Assembly (NCBI RefSeq): GCF_030518155.1
Contig: NZ_JAULRU010000220.1
Span: 102,603-166,602 of the forward strand
Source: Gilvimarinus gilvus
GTDB lineage: Bacteria > Pseudomonadota > Gammaproteobacteria > Pseudomonadales > Cellvibrionaceae
Direction of reading: 5' to 3'
DNA: 64,000 bases
A program made the translations under genes and the position numbers. A model generated the notes under the pieces. That model saw only the letters and a program-made list of their open reading frames with translations. It was not told where the DNA came from and searched no databases. Of the stretch, positions 53,545 through 62,244 are shown one piece after another. Within the stretch, counting starts at the first letter, position 1. Every line of letters begins with the position of its first letter.

Positions 53545-54002
53545 CCTGGCCTCCTTGAGGTTACTGCATTCAACCATCCACATCACTCTTTTAGCCTTGC
53601 TAGCAACATGTTACTGACAGCGCATATAGGTAAGTCAGCCAATGAGTCCAGCATGCAGCTTAAAAGGTTCAGCCCTAGTTCAAGCAAGCGGTACCGCCAA
53701 ACGAAAATGGCGAGTAAAAGACTTTAGCTTAATTGTAGTAGCTTAAAGAAAGAGTGCTTGCAAATTTGATTGGCCGGCGATCGGTTTGAAGTGAAAGGAC
53801 ACGCAGTTTTCGTCGATGAGTCATGCTGGCGTGCGGTAAGATTGCGCAAAAAACCCTCAATAACCACATATAATTTATGGCTATTTATCGATTGACGGTG
53901 CGCGCGCCGGAAGAACAAATGCAAATTAACAAGAAGTACTGAAGAGGCGGGCAGCGCGCGAGCGCCACCCTTAAGAATATCTTACCGCGAATGCAGAGCC
54001 TG
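53545..54002. other. Intergenic region without a convincing gene
   Basis: This 458-bp stretch separates the kinase from the SPFH gene, both on the minus strand. A 66-codon minus frame (53724-53924) lacks a ribosome site and has no recognisable feature. A hairpin (GGGTGGCGC with GCGCTGCCC, two wobble pairs, ~53944-53970) may end SPFH transcription. The last ~40 bases before 53545 would hold the kinase promoter. Confidence 0.5.
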
Positions 54003-54854
54003 CTAGCCTTTGGCAAATAGCCCTTTCACGGCATTGGCCAAGTCGGCTGGGTAAACAACCGTCTTGGAATTGGCGGAAGTGGACAAGTCGCCGATTGACT
54101 CAATGTACTTTTCACCCAACAGATACATAACCGGCAATTCATCACCGCTTTGAACGGCGTCGGTGACCACTTTAATCGACTTAGCCGACGCATTCGCCAG
54201 AACAATTTTAGCCTCAGCATCGCGGCGCGAGGCCTCTAATCGACCATCCGCCTCAAGAATGGCGGCTTGTTTTTCACCCTCTGCACGGGTTACCGCTGCG
54301 CGTCTTTGGCGCTCGGCAGCGGCCTGCTCTTCCATTGCCTGCTGCATTGTAGGCGATGGGTTAATGTCCTGAATTTCAACGGTTTTTAGGACAATGCCCC
54401 AATCCGCAATATCGTCCGATATCGACGCCTTGAGTTTAGCTTTGATTTGATCACGGGAGGATAAAGCTGAATCCAGAGCCATTTCGCCGATAATGGAGCG
54501 CAGCGAGGTCTGAATGAGATTTTGAATGGCAATAGTATAGTTTTCGACGCCGTACACCGATTTTTCCGGACTAACGATATTAATATAGGCTACCGCGTTG
54601 GCAATAATAACGGCGTTATCGTAGGTAATAACATCTTGCGATGGAATGTCCAATACAATGTCTTTGGTCGTTACCTTGTAAGCAACACTGTCAAAGAAAG
54701 GGATTATTAAATTCAGGCCGGGCGTTAACGTCATATGGTATCGCCCTAAACGCTGCACCACATCCTTGCGGCCCTGAGGCACGATTCTAACGCCACGGGT
54801 GATAATAAAAAATACCAGAAAAACGCCGGCAAGCACCGTAATTAATGCGTCCAT
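54003..54854 (-). CDS. SPFH/stomatin-family membrane protein (QmcA-type)
   Basis: A 283-residue member of the prohibitin/stomatin superfamily, which organises membrane microdomains. One N-terminal helix (~4-24) precedes RIVPQGRKDVVQRLGRYHMTLTPGLNLIIPFFD, the paraslipin start, and a long coiled-coil of Glu/Ala-rich repeats (EEQAAAERQRRAAVTRAEGEKQAAILEADGRLEA). GGGAA precedes ATG 54854. Directly upstream (25 bases) is the NfeD gene, its normal partner. Confidence 0.94.
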   Translation of the reverse strand: MDALITVLAGVFLVFFIITRGVRIVPQGRKDVVQRLGRYHMTLTPGLNLIIPFFDSVAYKVTTKDIVLDIPSQDVITYDNAVIIANAVAYINIVSPEKSVYGVENYTIAIQNLIQTSLRSIIGEMALDSALSSRDQIKAKLKASISDDIADWGIVLKTVEIQDINPSPTMQQAMEEQAAAERQRRAAVTRAEGEKQAAILEADGRLEASRRDAEAKIVLANASAKSIKVVTDAVQSGDELPVMYLLGEKYIESIGDLSTSANSKTVVYPADLANAVKGLFAKG

Positions 54855-54878
54855 TTTAGAGTTCCCTATAGCTGATTG

Positions 54879-55343
54879 TTATCGGTGAAGTTTGACCACA
54901 AGATCGTTACCGGAGACTTCCGTCACCGCCACTCTATCGCCAGACTTTACATCCTCTTGGCAGATAAATCGCCATTCATCTTCCCCCAACAAAGGCGCAG
55001 GGAAACGCAACTGCCCTCGCCCTGTGGATTCGTTGAAATCCAGCACCGTTGCCGTTTGGCCCAGTAGTTTTTCATACGCCATACCGCTGCGGGTTTTGTC
55101 TTTCATACGCGGTGCCACCCAGCGGAACCAGGCCACCAGGCAGGCCATCGACAATACCGCCCAAAGAAATAACTGCGTGGATAAATCGAGCGGGAGTACA
55201 GCGCTAACAACACCGACAACAATGGCGCTGACACCGAGCCAAAGTAGAAAAAAACTGGGAAGAATTATCTCCAGCGCTGCCAGAGCAATACCGCCTACAA
55301 CCCAAAGCCACACCGGCATACCGGCGACCATCCACTCACTCAT
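54879..55343 (-). CDS. NfeD-family protein
   Basis: A 154-residue NfeD1b-type protein: three or four membrane helices (~10-75) then an OB-fold (LLGQTATVLDFNESTGRGQLRF, GDRVAVTEVSGNDLVV). NfeD proteins accompany SPFH proteins in most genomes and are thought to assist membrane microdomain assembly. GGAGA precedes ATG 55343; the SPFH gene follows by 24 bases. No N-terminal ClpP-like protease domain is present, as usual for the short class. Confidence 0.93.
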   Translation of the reverse strand: MSEWMVAGMPVWLWVVGGIALAALEIILPSFFLLWLGVSAIVVGVVSAVLPLDLSTQLFLWAVLSMACLVAWFRWVAPRMKDKTRSGMAYEKLLGQTATVLDFNESTGRGQLRFPAPLLGEDEWRFICQEDVKSGDRVAVTEVSGNDLVVKLHR

Positions 55344-55429
55344 TTTATTCTCCTGTAGAAGTCTAAGGAGTATAGCGGCAAGCGATACGGTTAGGGAACC
55401 AGGAGGTCGGCGATATTTGCGCCGTTAAA

Positions 55430-55457
55430 AAAACCAGGGGCTCAAATAGAGCCCCTG
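55430..55457 (-). terminator. Rho-independent terminator of the beta-propeller gene
   Basis: On the minus strand CAGGGGCTC and GAGCCCCTG pair with a 5-base loop and are followed by a run of seven T. It lies five bases past the stop of the propeller gene. Confidence 0.9.
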
Positions 55458-55462
55458 ACAGC

Positions 55463-57793
55463 TTACTCGTTCGCCCAAAGGTTGATATGTCGATAACGAG
55501 TTTGTACGTGACAGGCATCGGCCGACACCTGAATCCCCGAGTGCACCTCGGTGATATAGCCCTCCAACACTACGGTTAAATCGTAGGTGCCGGCACGCTC
55601 AGCAGCGCCTTCGAATACACAACTGCCATGTCCGTCAGCGATACCCATTACCTGCTCGACATAGTCATCATCCCTTAACGTCACTTGGGCAGCACAGGGG
55701 TCGTCCCCTGCCCAAACCGTAACACTCATGCCATAGCGTATTTCTTCGGTACAAGCGATGGGCTCGCCTCCTACCGGGCCGGTAGGATCGTCAGGACTGC
55801 CCCAAGCGGCAAACCATAGCTGGTTATCATGCGCGTAATACACCGCTTGGTCGTGCAACAGGCCTCGCCTTGCGCCAAATCCAGAGTCCCAGCGTTCGCT
55901 GCCGGCGGCTTCGGCAATCAAGACGCCTTTATCCTCTAGCGTAGCGCCATTGGCGTCGACCCCCACAAGCTCAAGCATCTGTAAACCGCTGTACTGCCAT
56001 GCGCTGGTCTCGCTGTCGCTGCGAGCGTGCACTTTAACTGGAAAGGCTATACGTACACCCCCATTGCCATCCGGTAAAAAGCTTAACGCTCGCAGATCAT
56101 ACAAGGCTTCACTGCGGCTTCCTTGCTGACCAATATTTACCTCACCGACCAAACTCGGCACACCCTCGGCGACTTCAATCAGCTGAGCCTTAATGCCATC
56201 GGTCCAACCAGTCTCTCCATTGACATTTTGCCCCAGAGTAAAAATGTACTGGTCATTGATAGGGTGAATGTAATCCGAAAAGCCTGGGATCTCTAACTCG
56301 CCAGTAATTTTGGGGTCCAGAGGGTTCGCCAAGTCCACTACGTAGAACGGATCGATTCGCCGAAAGGTCACAATATACGCCTGATCTTCACGAAAGCGCA
56401 CTGCGAAAATATCTTCGCCAGTCTTACCAATAGCCTCGGGCCGATTATCATTGGGAAGCTCTGCTACGGCATCCAACGTTTGGCCATTTTGCTCCATCAC
56501 AAACAATTTATGCACCAGCTCACCATTCCAGTCAGAGGTGACAACTCGCAAATAGCCTTCGTGCTGGTGTACTCGATACGGTGCCCGGCCACGCAAGTCA
56601 CCTCTGACCGCACCGGTTGCAGAATACGCAGCTCCACTATCGGTTAAATCAAATTTATGGATTGTTGTGGTTTGCCCGTCGCTTTGCCAGCTATTGCCGG
56701 TCAAATACAGAGTGTCGGCGCTCATGGTCATATCATTTACACCGGAGCTAACACACAACGAATCGATGACAGATTGACTGGCCAAATCAATCGCGGTGAC
56801 ATTCACCAGTGAATAGAAACCTGAGTTTTCGTCAGTAGAGCTTTGTACCAAACACGAATCCGCTAACGTGTGCTCTTCGTCCCCGATGCGATAGCCCGGC
56901 AAAATATCGTCAAGGTTCGTCTGTTGCAGAAACTGCTCGTTGTCTGCGCGCGCGCCATCAGCGGTATGCTCCAGCGCCAAGTTATACAGCCAAGGGTCAT
57001 AGCGCGACACCACGTAGAGCGTATCGCCAATGCGACGACTGTTGATCAAGGCGCCATCAATCGTGATTACGTTGCTTAACTCAGGCGCTGACGGCACATT
57101 GACATCGATAAATTCTAGGCGCAGCTCACTGTTTACCGGCCCAGGCCAGATTTCACTTGCGAAGTCGACGACCAGTCCGGGCCCTGGCAATACGGGGGTA
57201 ACGCTTCCCCATTGATTGCGCAAAGCAACTATCTGACTGGCCGTATCGCCGTCTTTATGCAAATACATTGCGGCAGCCCCACCCCATTCGGTGTCGGCAA
57301 AACTGTATGCCCCCACTAAACTGGCCGCGGGAATATCAGGTTCCGTCGAGAATATTTGAATACCGGGCAAGTTAGTCGCGGTGCCTTGTGGAACGTAGGA
57401 AACAAACCAGTGTTGACCGTCGTACTTAGCGACATCCGCCTCATCGACACCGGCCACGTGAACATTGGTATCTGAGTAGTCGTGTCCACCACCATCGCCA
57501 CTTGCAGGCGGCGCAGAAAAATCAACAGTATCATCAACACTTTCACCATCGGTGAATTGATATCCCATGGTTTGAAGCCGCAAGCCGTTCTTAAGAAAAT
57601 TGCTCAATTCATCGCCCGCTACCGCAACCAGTGGCTCTGAGTCCACTTGTGCAGGCTTAAGTTGTTCATACTCAACGGGCTCGACACCTACTGGGTTACC
57701 AGGATTACCTGTCACTGGCGGGGCATCCGACGATGAACCACCACAGGCCAGCAGACCGCTTGCCATTGCTGTTACTAAGATTATGAACCGCAT
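55463..57793 (-). CDS. Secreted beta-propeller-domain lipoprotein
   Basis: A 776-residue exported protein of the Beta_propel (C-terminal beta-propeller domain) family. The signal ends SGLLACGGSS, a lipobox, with a Pro/Asp/Ser-rich linker. VAGVDEADVAKYDGQHWFVSY starts the propeller; RAPYRVHQHEGYLRVVTSDW and FRRIDPFYVVDLANPLDPKITGELEIPGFSDYIHP are later blades. The last ~110 residues form a separate beta-sandwich-like domain with paired cysteines (CTEEI, CAAQ, CVFEG, CHVQ). Function not established for the family. AGGGGAG precedes ATG 57793. Confidence 0.88.
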   Translation of the reverse strand: MRFIILVTAMASGLLACGGSSSDAPPVTGNPGNPVGVEPVEYEQLKPAQVDSEPLVAVAGDELSNFLKNGLRLQTMGYQFTDGESVDDTVDFSAPPASGDGGGHDYSDTNVHVAGVDEADVAKYDGQHWFVSYVPQGTATNLPGIQIFSTEPDIPAASLVGAYSFADTEWGGAAAMYLHKDGDTASQIVALRNQWGSVTPVLPGPGLVVDFASEIWPGPVNSELRLEFIDVNVPSAPELSNVITIDGALINSRRIGDTLYVVSRYDPWLYNLALEHTADGARADNEQFLQQTNLDDILPGYRIGDEEHTLADSCLVQSSTDENSGFYSLVNVTAIDLASQSVIDSLCVSSGVNDMTMSADTLYLTGNSWQSDGQTTTIHKFDLTDSGAAYSATGAVRGDLRGRAPYRVHQHEGYLRVVTSDWNGELVHKLFVMEQNGQTLDAVAELPNDNRPEAIGKTGEDIFAVRFREDQAYIVTFRRIDPFYVVDLANPLDPKITGELEIPGFSDYIHPINDQYIFTLGQNVNGETGWTDGIKAQLIEVAEGVPSLVGEVNIGQQGSRSEALYDLRALSFLPDGNGGVRIAFPVKVHARSDSETSAWQYSGLQMLELVGVDANGATLEDKGVLIAEAAGSERWDSGFGARRGLLHDQAVYYAHDNQLWFAAWGSPDDPTGPVGGEPIACTEEIRYGMSVTVWAGDDPCAAQVTLRDDDYVEQVMGIADGHGSCVFEGAAERAGTYDLTVVLEGYITEVHSGIQVSADACHVQTRYRHINLWANE

Positions 57794-57975
57794 GATTTAA
57801 CTCCCCTGTTAATCAAGTTGCTTTATTGCAAGGTAATCCGTTTTTGCCTTACATAAAAAGCACAAAGTTGTGTGAAGTTGTAAAAACCATCGGTAAAAGG
57901 CAACTTATTAAACCTTCCCACCTAGGCATCAATTGCCAAACGTGACATCTGCATCAACAAACACCACCCCACAGT

Positions 57976-57995
57976 TGATAACGCTTATCATTTAG
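57976..57995 (+). promoter_or_regulatory. Fur-box-like palindrome upstream of the TonB receptor
   Basis: TGATAACGCTTATCA is a perfect inverted repeat (6-3-6). Read as a Fur box the region GATAACGCTTATCATTTAG matches 13 of 19 consensus positions. It lies about 150 bases before the receptor gene in the 346-bp gap 57794-58139, fitting iron repression. The rest of the gap shows no gene. Confidence 0.6.
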
Positions 57996-58139
57996 ATTAT
58001 TATTAATATATAGAATACGACCGTGAGAATGGAGTACAAGCTCGACGGTACACGATGATGACTATCAGCAAGGTAACCTGCTGTTCAGAGGGACTCTGAC
58101 GGTTGGATGGGGCCGAGCTGTTGAACTGAGTGAATATTT

Positions 58140-60281
58140 ATGAAGACCTTTCAGTTAACCTCACTGGCAATTGCCCTATCTGTGAGCCAGATTGCCACAG
58201 CCAATGAGACCGCGCGCCAGGATACAGCTCAACCGGGCCAAATTGAGCAAATGGAAGTTACCGGTTCGCGCACCAGTGGTTATGCGCCAGATCAGGCCAG
58301 TGTAGCCGGCCGCCTACCGGTGAGCGTGGCTGACACGCCTCAGTCTATCTCGATTCTGTCGAGCGATTTAATGCAAGACTTTCAGCTGACCAATATCAAT
58401 TCCGCGCTCGATACGGCCACCGGTATCGACGTACAGCGTATTGAATCAGACCGTACCTATTACACCGCGCGCGGATTCGAAATCAATAACTTCCAAATCG
58501 ACGGCATTGGCCTACCCCTAAGTTCCGGCAACACCCATGGCAATATTGAGACCGCCATCTATGACCAAATTGAAGTGGTACGCGGTGCCAACGGTTTAAT
58601 GACAGGTGCCGGCAACCCATCTGCCACGGTGAATCTGGCGCGCAAACGTCCGGCCGATTTAGCCGATGGCGCTATTGCTATTACCGGCGGCTCTTGGGAT
58701 CGCCAGCGCATTGAAGTGGACGGTATGTTCCCCATTGGCGACTCGGTCCGGGCTCGCGTTGTTGTGGTTGATCAGAGCAGTGAAAGCTATCTGGACCGTT
58801 ATAGTGACGAGAAAACTGTCTTCTACGGCGTTGTGGAGGCGGATTTAACCCGTAACACTCAGCTCACCTTGGGCCACACCTACAGTGACAGCAGTGCCGA
58901 CGGCAATCTTTGGGGCGCATTGACCCTGTACTACACCGACGGCACGCCCACCAACTTTGACCGCAGTACCAATACCGCCGCCGACTGGTCAAACTGGAAT
59001 ATTGTCAAAGAAAACACCTTTGTTGAGTTGACCCACGCTTTTAATGAGGACTGGCAGGCAACCGCAATCTATTCGCACATTACCACCGACGAAGACTCAG
59101 AACTTTTCTACGTCTACGGCACCCCTGACCGTGAAACCGGATTGGGACTGATCGGCTATGCCAGCGAATACGATTTAGATGACCGCCACGATCTATTCGA
59201 CGTATATGTCACTGGTGCCTTTGACTTATTGGGTCGTGAACATCAAATCGCAACCGGCGCGTCTTTTGCTGAAATGGCCTATGAAGATATTTCACTGTAT
59301 GACTATTCCACGGGTAATGGTTTCCCTCCCCTGCCGGCCATGGAGCAGTGGCACGGCAACACGCCATTTCCGGTACTGCGCGAAGGCGCTTCGGGCAGTG
59401 AGATTGAGGAAAAGCAAACCGCGTATTATGCGTCCGGTCGGTTTAATATTTTAGACGGCTGGCACATTATCGCCGGTGGTCGCTACAACCAACTCGAAGT
59501 GGACGGCGTCTCTTACGCTACCGACCAAACCTCCGATGACGATGAATTTATTCCCTACCTGGGTACGGTGTATGAGCTTGTGCCAGGTATCAAGGCGTAC
59601 GCGAGCTACACCGAAACCTTTATGCCACAAACCGAGCTCGACATTAACAATTTTCGCCTCGATCCGGTAACCGGAGAAAGTGCCGAACTAGGTGTAAAAG
59701 CTGAGCTGTTTTCAGGCCGATTACTGGCCACAGCCGCGTACTTTGATGTGCAACAAACCAATTTGGCAAAGCTTGATCCCAGCACAGCGAGCCTGCCTGC
59801 GGATCAACAGCGTTACATCGGAGCCGACGGAGTCAGCAGCAATGGCTACGAACTGGAGCTGGCCGGCGAACTCATTAGCGGCCTGCAGGCAAGCGTCGGC
59901 TTTACCAGCTTTGATATCAAAGGCGATGATCTGATTGCGGGCTATACGCCCGACAGCGTGTTAAAGCTCTCGACAACCTATAACCCAGCGGCTCTAAGCG
60001 CTCTGACAATAGGAGCAAATTTGCGTTGGCAAGACGATATATCGCGTGTGCAAGGTGTGGTAGGTGAGGGATTTGCCAAGGCCGGTGATAACATAGTGAC
60101 TCGTCAAGACGCCTACACCATCGTTAATTTGATGGCCCGCTATGACTTTACCGACAAGCTTTCTTTGCAGGTCAATGCCAACAATGTAACCGACGAAAAG
60201 TATTTGAACAGTTTGTTTTGGGCACAGGGTTACTACGGTGCTCCAGCCAACTACAGCGCCACACTTATGTGGAAGATATAA
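58140..60281 (+). CDS. TonB-dependent siderophore receptor
   Basis: A 713-residue outer-membrane receptor. The signal peptide ends near ATANETARQ. A TonB-box-like stretch (IEQMEVTGSR) precedes the plug with VADTPQSISILSSDLMQD, RTYYTARGFEINNFQIDG and VEVVRGANGLMTGAGNPSATVN, the FpvA/FoxA-type siderophore receptor pattern. The barrel runs to the end (YSATLMWKI). Ligand not determined; a hydroxamate or mixed siderophore is typical for the group. No transporter or biosynthesis gene is adjacent. A Fur-box-like site lies upstream. Confidence 0.93.
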   Translation: MKTFQLTSLAIALSVSQIATANETARQDTAQPGQIEQMEVTGSRTSGYAPDQASVAGRLPVSVADTPQSISILSSDLMQDFQLTNINSALDTATGIDVQRIESDRTYYTARGFEINNFQIDGIGLPLSSGNTHGNIETAIYDQIEVVRGANGLMTGAGNPSATVNLARKRPADLADGAIAITGGSWDRQRIEVDGMFPIGDSVRARVVVVDQSSESYLDRYSDEKTVFYGVVEADLTRNTQLTLGHTYSDSSADGNLWGALTLYYTDGTPTNFDRSTNTAADWSNWNIVKENTFVELTHAFNEDWQATAIYSHITTDEDSELFYVYGTPDRETGLGLIGYASEYDLDDRHDLFDVYVTGAFDLLGREHQIATGASFAEMAYEDISLYDYSTGNGFPPLPAMEQWHGNTPFPVLREGASGSEIEEKQTAYYASGRFNILDGWHIIAGGRYNQLEVDGVSYATDQTSDDDEFIPYLGTVYELVPGIKAYASYTETFMPQTELDINNFRLDPVTGESAELGVKAELFSGRLLATAAYFDVQQTNLAKLDPSTASLPADQQRYIGADGVSSNGYELELAGELISGLQASVGFTSFDIKGDDLIAGYTPDSVLKLSTTYNPAALSALTIGANLRWQDDISRVQGVVGEGFAKAGDNIVTRQDAYTIVNLMARYDFTDKLSLQVNANNVTDEKYLNSLFWAQGYYGAPANYSATLMWKI

Positions 60282-60285
60282 ACGG

Positions 60286-60300
60286 TTCAACAGCCTGCTA
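60286..60300 (-). repeat. Inverted copy of the TAGCAGGCTGTTG end motif
   Basis: TTCAACAGCCTGCTA is the reverse complement of TAGCAGGCTGTTGAA. It lies four bases after the receptor stop. The body of the repeat is missing. Confidence 0.5.
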
Positions 60301-60312
60301 TATGTGAATTAT

Positions 60313-60342
60313 AAAGAAGGCCGCTACTAAGCGGCCTTCTTT
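60313..60342. terminator. Bidirectional terminator overlapping the msrQ stop
   Basis: AAAGAAGGCCGCT and AGCGGCCTTCTTT pair perfectly around ACTA. The hairpin includes the last codons of msrQ (KKAA-stop) and serves both it and the convergent receptor gene. Confidence 0.9.
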
Positions 60343-60929
60343 TGTTTCTGCAGCTTTTGTCGGTGCCAATAAAACCGTATTCCCAGTAAAACCAGTGTGA
60401 TAACACCGAACAATACGGCGTGAAAATAACTGGAACGCACCTGCCACAAAACATGAACCCAGCCGAGAAACAACGCAACATACACTAGGCGATGTAATTT
60501 TTGCCAGTTTTTACCTAGCCTGCGCATCATACCTTTGGTTGAAGTAACCCCCAAAGCTATGAGAATCAAAACCGCCGGCGCGCCGGCCGTAATGTATGGA
60601 CGTTTGACCAACTCAGAGACAAACCGGGACAGATCCAACCCCAAAATAAACACCAGATAGGAGGCCACATGACAAAGGGCGTAAAACAGTGCGAACAACC
60701 CAAGCATACGCCGGTGAACCATCAGCCAACGCCATTTTGCTAAACGCACCAATGGCGTTACTGACAGAGAAAAGAACAAAAAGTAAATCGCCCACTCACC
60801 GGTAAACAACACAATGGTTTTCGCCGGGTCCGCTCCCAGCTGCTGCGTCACCGTCATATAAGTGATAAACGCAAGCGGGCTCAAAGCAAGTAAAAAAATA
60901 GCAATTCTTCGCCACCACACTACTGTCAC
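60327..60929 (-). CDS. msrQ: MsrQ, heme-binding subunit of the periplasmic methionine-sulfoxide reductase
   Basis: A 200-residue six-helix membrane protein (YedZ family) that passes electrons from the quinone pool to MsrP. Helices hold conserved His residues (LCHVASYL, GWVHVLWQVRSSYFHAVLFG). The start is GTG at 60929 (AGGAG upstream). A tandem heptamer separates it from msrP, 57 bases in all. The terminator overlaps its stop. With MsrP it repairs oxidised methionine in periplasmic proteins. Confidence 0.93.
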   Translation of the reverse strand: MTVVWWRRIAIFLLALSPLAFITYMTVTQQLGADPAKTIVLFTGEWAIYFLFFSLSVTPLVRLAKWRWLMVHRRMLGLFALFYALCHVASYLVFILGLDLSRFVSELVKRPYITAGAPAVLILIALGVTSTKGMMRRLGKNWQKLHRLVYVALFLGWVHVLWQVRSSYFHAVLFGVITLVLLGIRFYWHRQKLQKQKKAA

Positions 60930-60946
60930 TAACCGCTCCTGTTCTA

Positions 60947-60985
60947 CCGTAACCCGTAACCCGTAACCCGTAACCCGTAACCCGT
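60947..60985. repeat. (AACCCGT)5 heptanucleotide tandem repeat
   Basis: Five exact copies of AACCCGT, plus a partial CCGT, abut the msrP stop codon and end 17 bases before the msrQ start. Perfect copies suggest a recent or slipping tract. Length change would alter the msrP-msrQ spacing. Confidence 0.85.
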
Positions 60986-61984
60986 CTAATAGTATTTCGT
61001 CAAATCCATGCCTTTATACAAATCAGCCACCTCTTCCTGATAACCATTGAACATCTGTGTATCAATGATATTGGGGCTGAACAGGCCGCTGGGCAGGCGC
61101 CTTTCTGTCGCCTGTGACCAGCGTGGGTGACTGACACTGGGGTTTACATTGGCGTAAAAACCATACTCTCGCGGTGCGCTGATATTCCAGCTGGTCGGAG
61201 GCTCTTGTTCGGTAAAGGAAATTTTAACAATCGATTTGATACTCTTGAAACCATACTTCCAGGGCACGACTAAGCGCAGTGGTGCCCCGTTTTGATTGGG
61301 TACAGGTTTACCGTAAAGCCCCACCGCCAACAAGGTGAGTGGGTGCATGGCTTCGTCCATGCGTAAACCTTCAACATAAGGCCATTCAATTGAACTGAAC
61401 ACACTGTCTTGCGCGCGCATCTGATCCGGTGCATGCAACGTTTCAAAGGCCACATATTTAGCACGACTGGTGGGTGCAAATTGTTTTAACAATTGCCCCA
61501 GCTCAAACCCCACCCAGGGAATGACCATAGACCATGCCTCAACACAGCGCAGCCGATACACGCGCTCTACCAAGTCGACTTTCGCCAGAATATCTTCCAA
61601 GTTAAAAGTACCGGTTTTTTCGGCATGGCCGCTCACTTCAACCTGCCAGGGGTGCGGCTTGAGTGTGTGCGCATGTTCGGCAGGGTCGGCCTTGTCATAG
61701 CCAAATTCATAAAAATTATTGTAACTGGTGACATGCTTGTAGGGCGTTAATTTATCTTTAACCTCTTGCCCATAGGCTTGCGCACCCGCAATACCCTCTT
61801 CTAGCCAGCGCGGCCCTTGTGCTGCCGATGAGTCGGTAACAAAGCCCGGCTTTGCCTGACTAAGTGGCGTAGCAGCCATCGCAGTGCCCGCAAGAGCCAG
61901 CTGCATAAAGCGGCGGCGGTCACGATAAATGGATTCGGGTGTTACGTCGTTCTCAGTCAGACGGCCCTTGGATCGAATTAACAT
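60986..61984 (-). CDS. msrP: MsrP, molybdenum catalytic subunit of methionine-sulfoxide reductase
   Basis: A 332-residue periplasmic molybdopterin enzyme (YedY family) reducing methionine sulfoxide in envelope proteins. The twin-arginine signal (RRRFMQLALAG) directs folded export by Tat. The molybdenum-binding Cys is in YRLRCVEAW; WVGFELGQLL and YGFKSIKSIVKI are conserved. ATG 61984 has AGG upstream. It is followed by msrQ in the standard order, with a heptamer tract between. Confidence 0.95.
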   Translation of the reverse strand: MLIRSKGRLTENDVTPESIYRDRRRFMQLALAGTAMAATPLSQAKPGFVTDSSAAQGPRWLEEGIAGAQAYGQEVKDKLTPYKHVTSYNNFYEFGYDKADPAEHAHTLKPHPWQVEVSGHAEKTGTFNLEDILAKVDLVERVYRLRCVEAWSMVIPWVGFELGQLLKQFAPTSRAKYVAFETLHAPDQMRAQDSVFSSIEWPYVEGLRMDEAMHPLTLLAVGLYGKPVPNQNGAPLRLVVPWKYGFKSIKSIVKISFTEQEPPTSWNISAPREYGFYANVNPSVSHPRWSQATERRLPSGLFSPNIIDTQMFNGYQEEVADLYKGMDLTKYY

Positions 61985-62167
61985 ACTTACCTGCGCCCTA
62001 TCGTTGTGCGTTAACCTGTAGACCCTGAAAAAGGGGAAATGTTACAGGGGAATACGAGGCAGCGCGGGCCGCAGATGTGACAACAGTAATAACCGTGCCA
62101 ATATCACCATTGTCATAAACCGTTATCGGACCGTATTTTTCATCGGACTGGCCCGCAGGCGCCATAT

Positions 62168-62223
62168 TTAGTGGTATGAGATTAGTGGTTTGAGTTTAGC
62201 GGTATGTGCTCAGCGGCATCCGT
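62168..62223. repeat. Four degenerate 14-bp tandem repeats
   Basis: Units TTAGTGGTATGAGA, TTAGTGGTTTGAGT, TTAGCGGTATGTGC and TCAGCGGCATCCGT follow each other exactly. They lie between the yafY-like stop and the msrP start, so in the leader or spacer of msrP on the minus strand. Role unknown. Confidence 0.6.
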
Positions 62224-62244
62224 CGGGCAATTAATTAATCAAGG

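Noticed and set aside
53724..53924. Small minus-strand frame between kinase and SPFH gene
   Set aside because: No ribosome site, no signal or motif; kept only as part of the intergenic description.
57976..58139. Riboswitch in the leader of the TonB receptor
   Set aside because: No cobalamin-box or other known riboswitch core was visible; the Fur-box-like palindrome is a simpler explanation.
60947..60985. Heptamer tract as a CRISPR or telomere-like array
   Set aside because: No spacers between units and units of 7 bases; a simple tandem repeat explains it.
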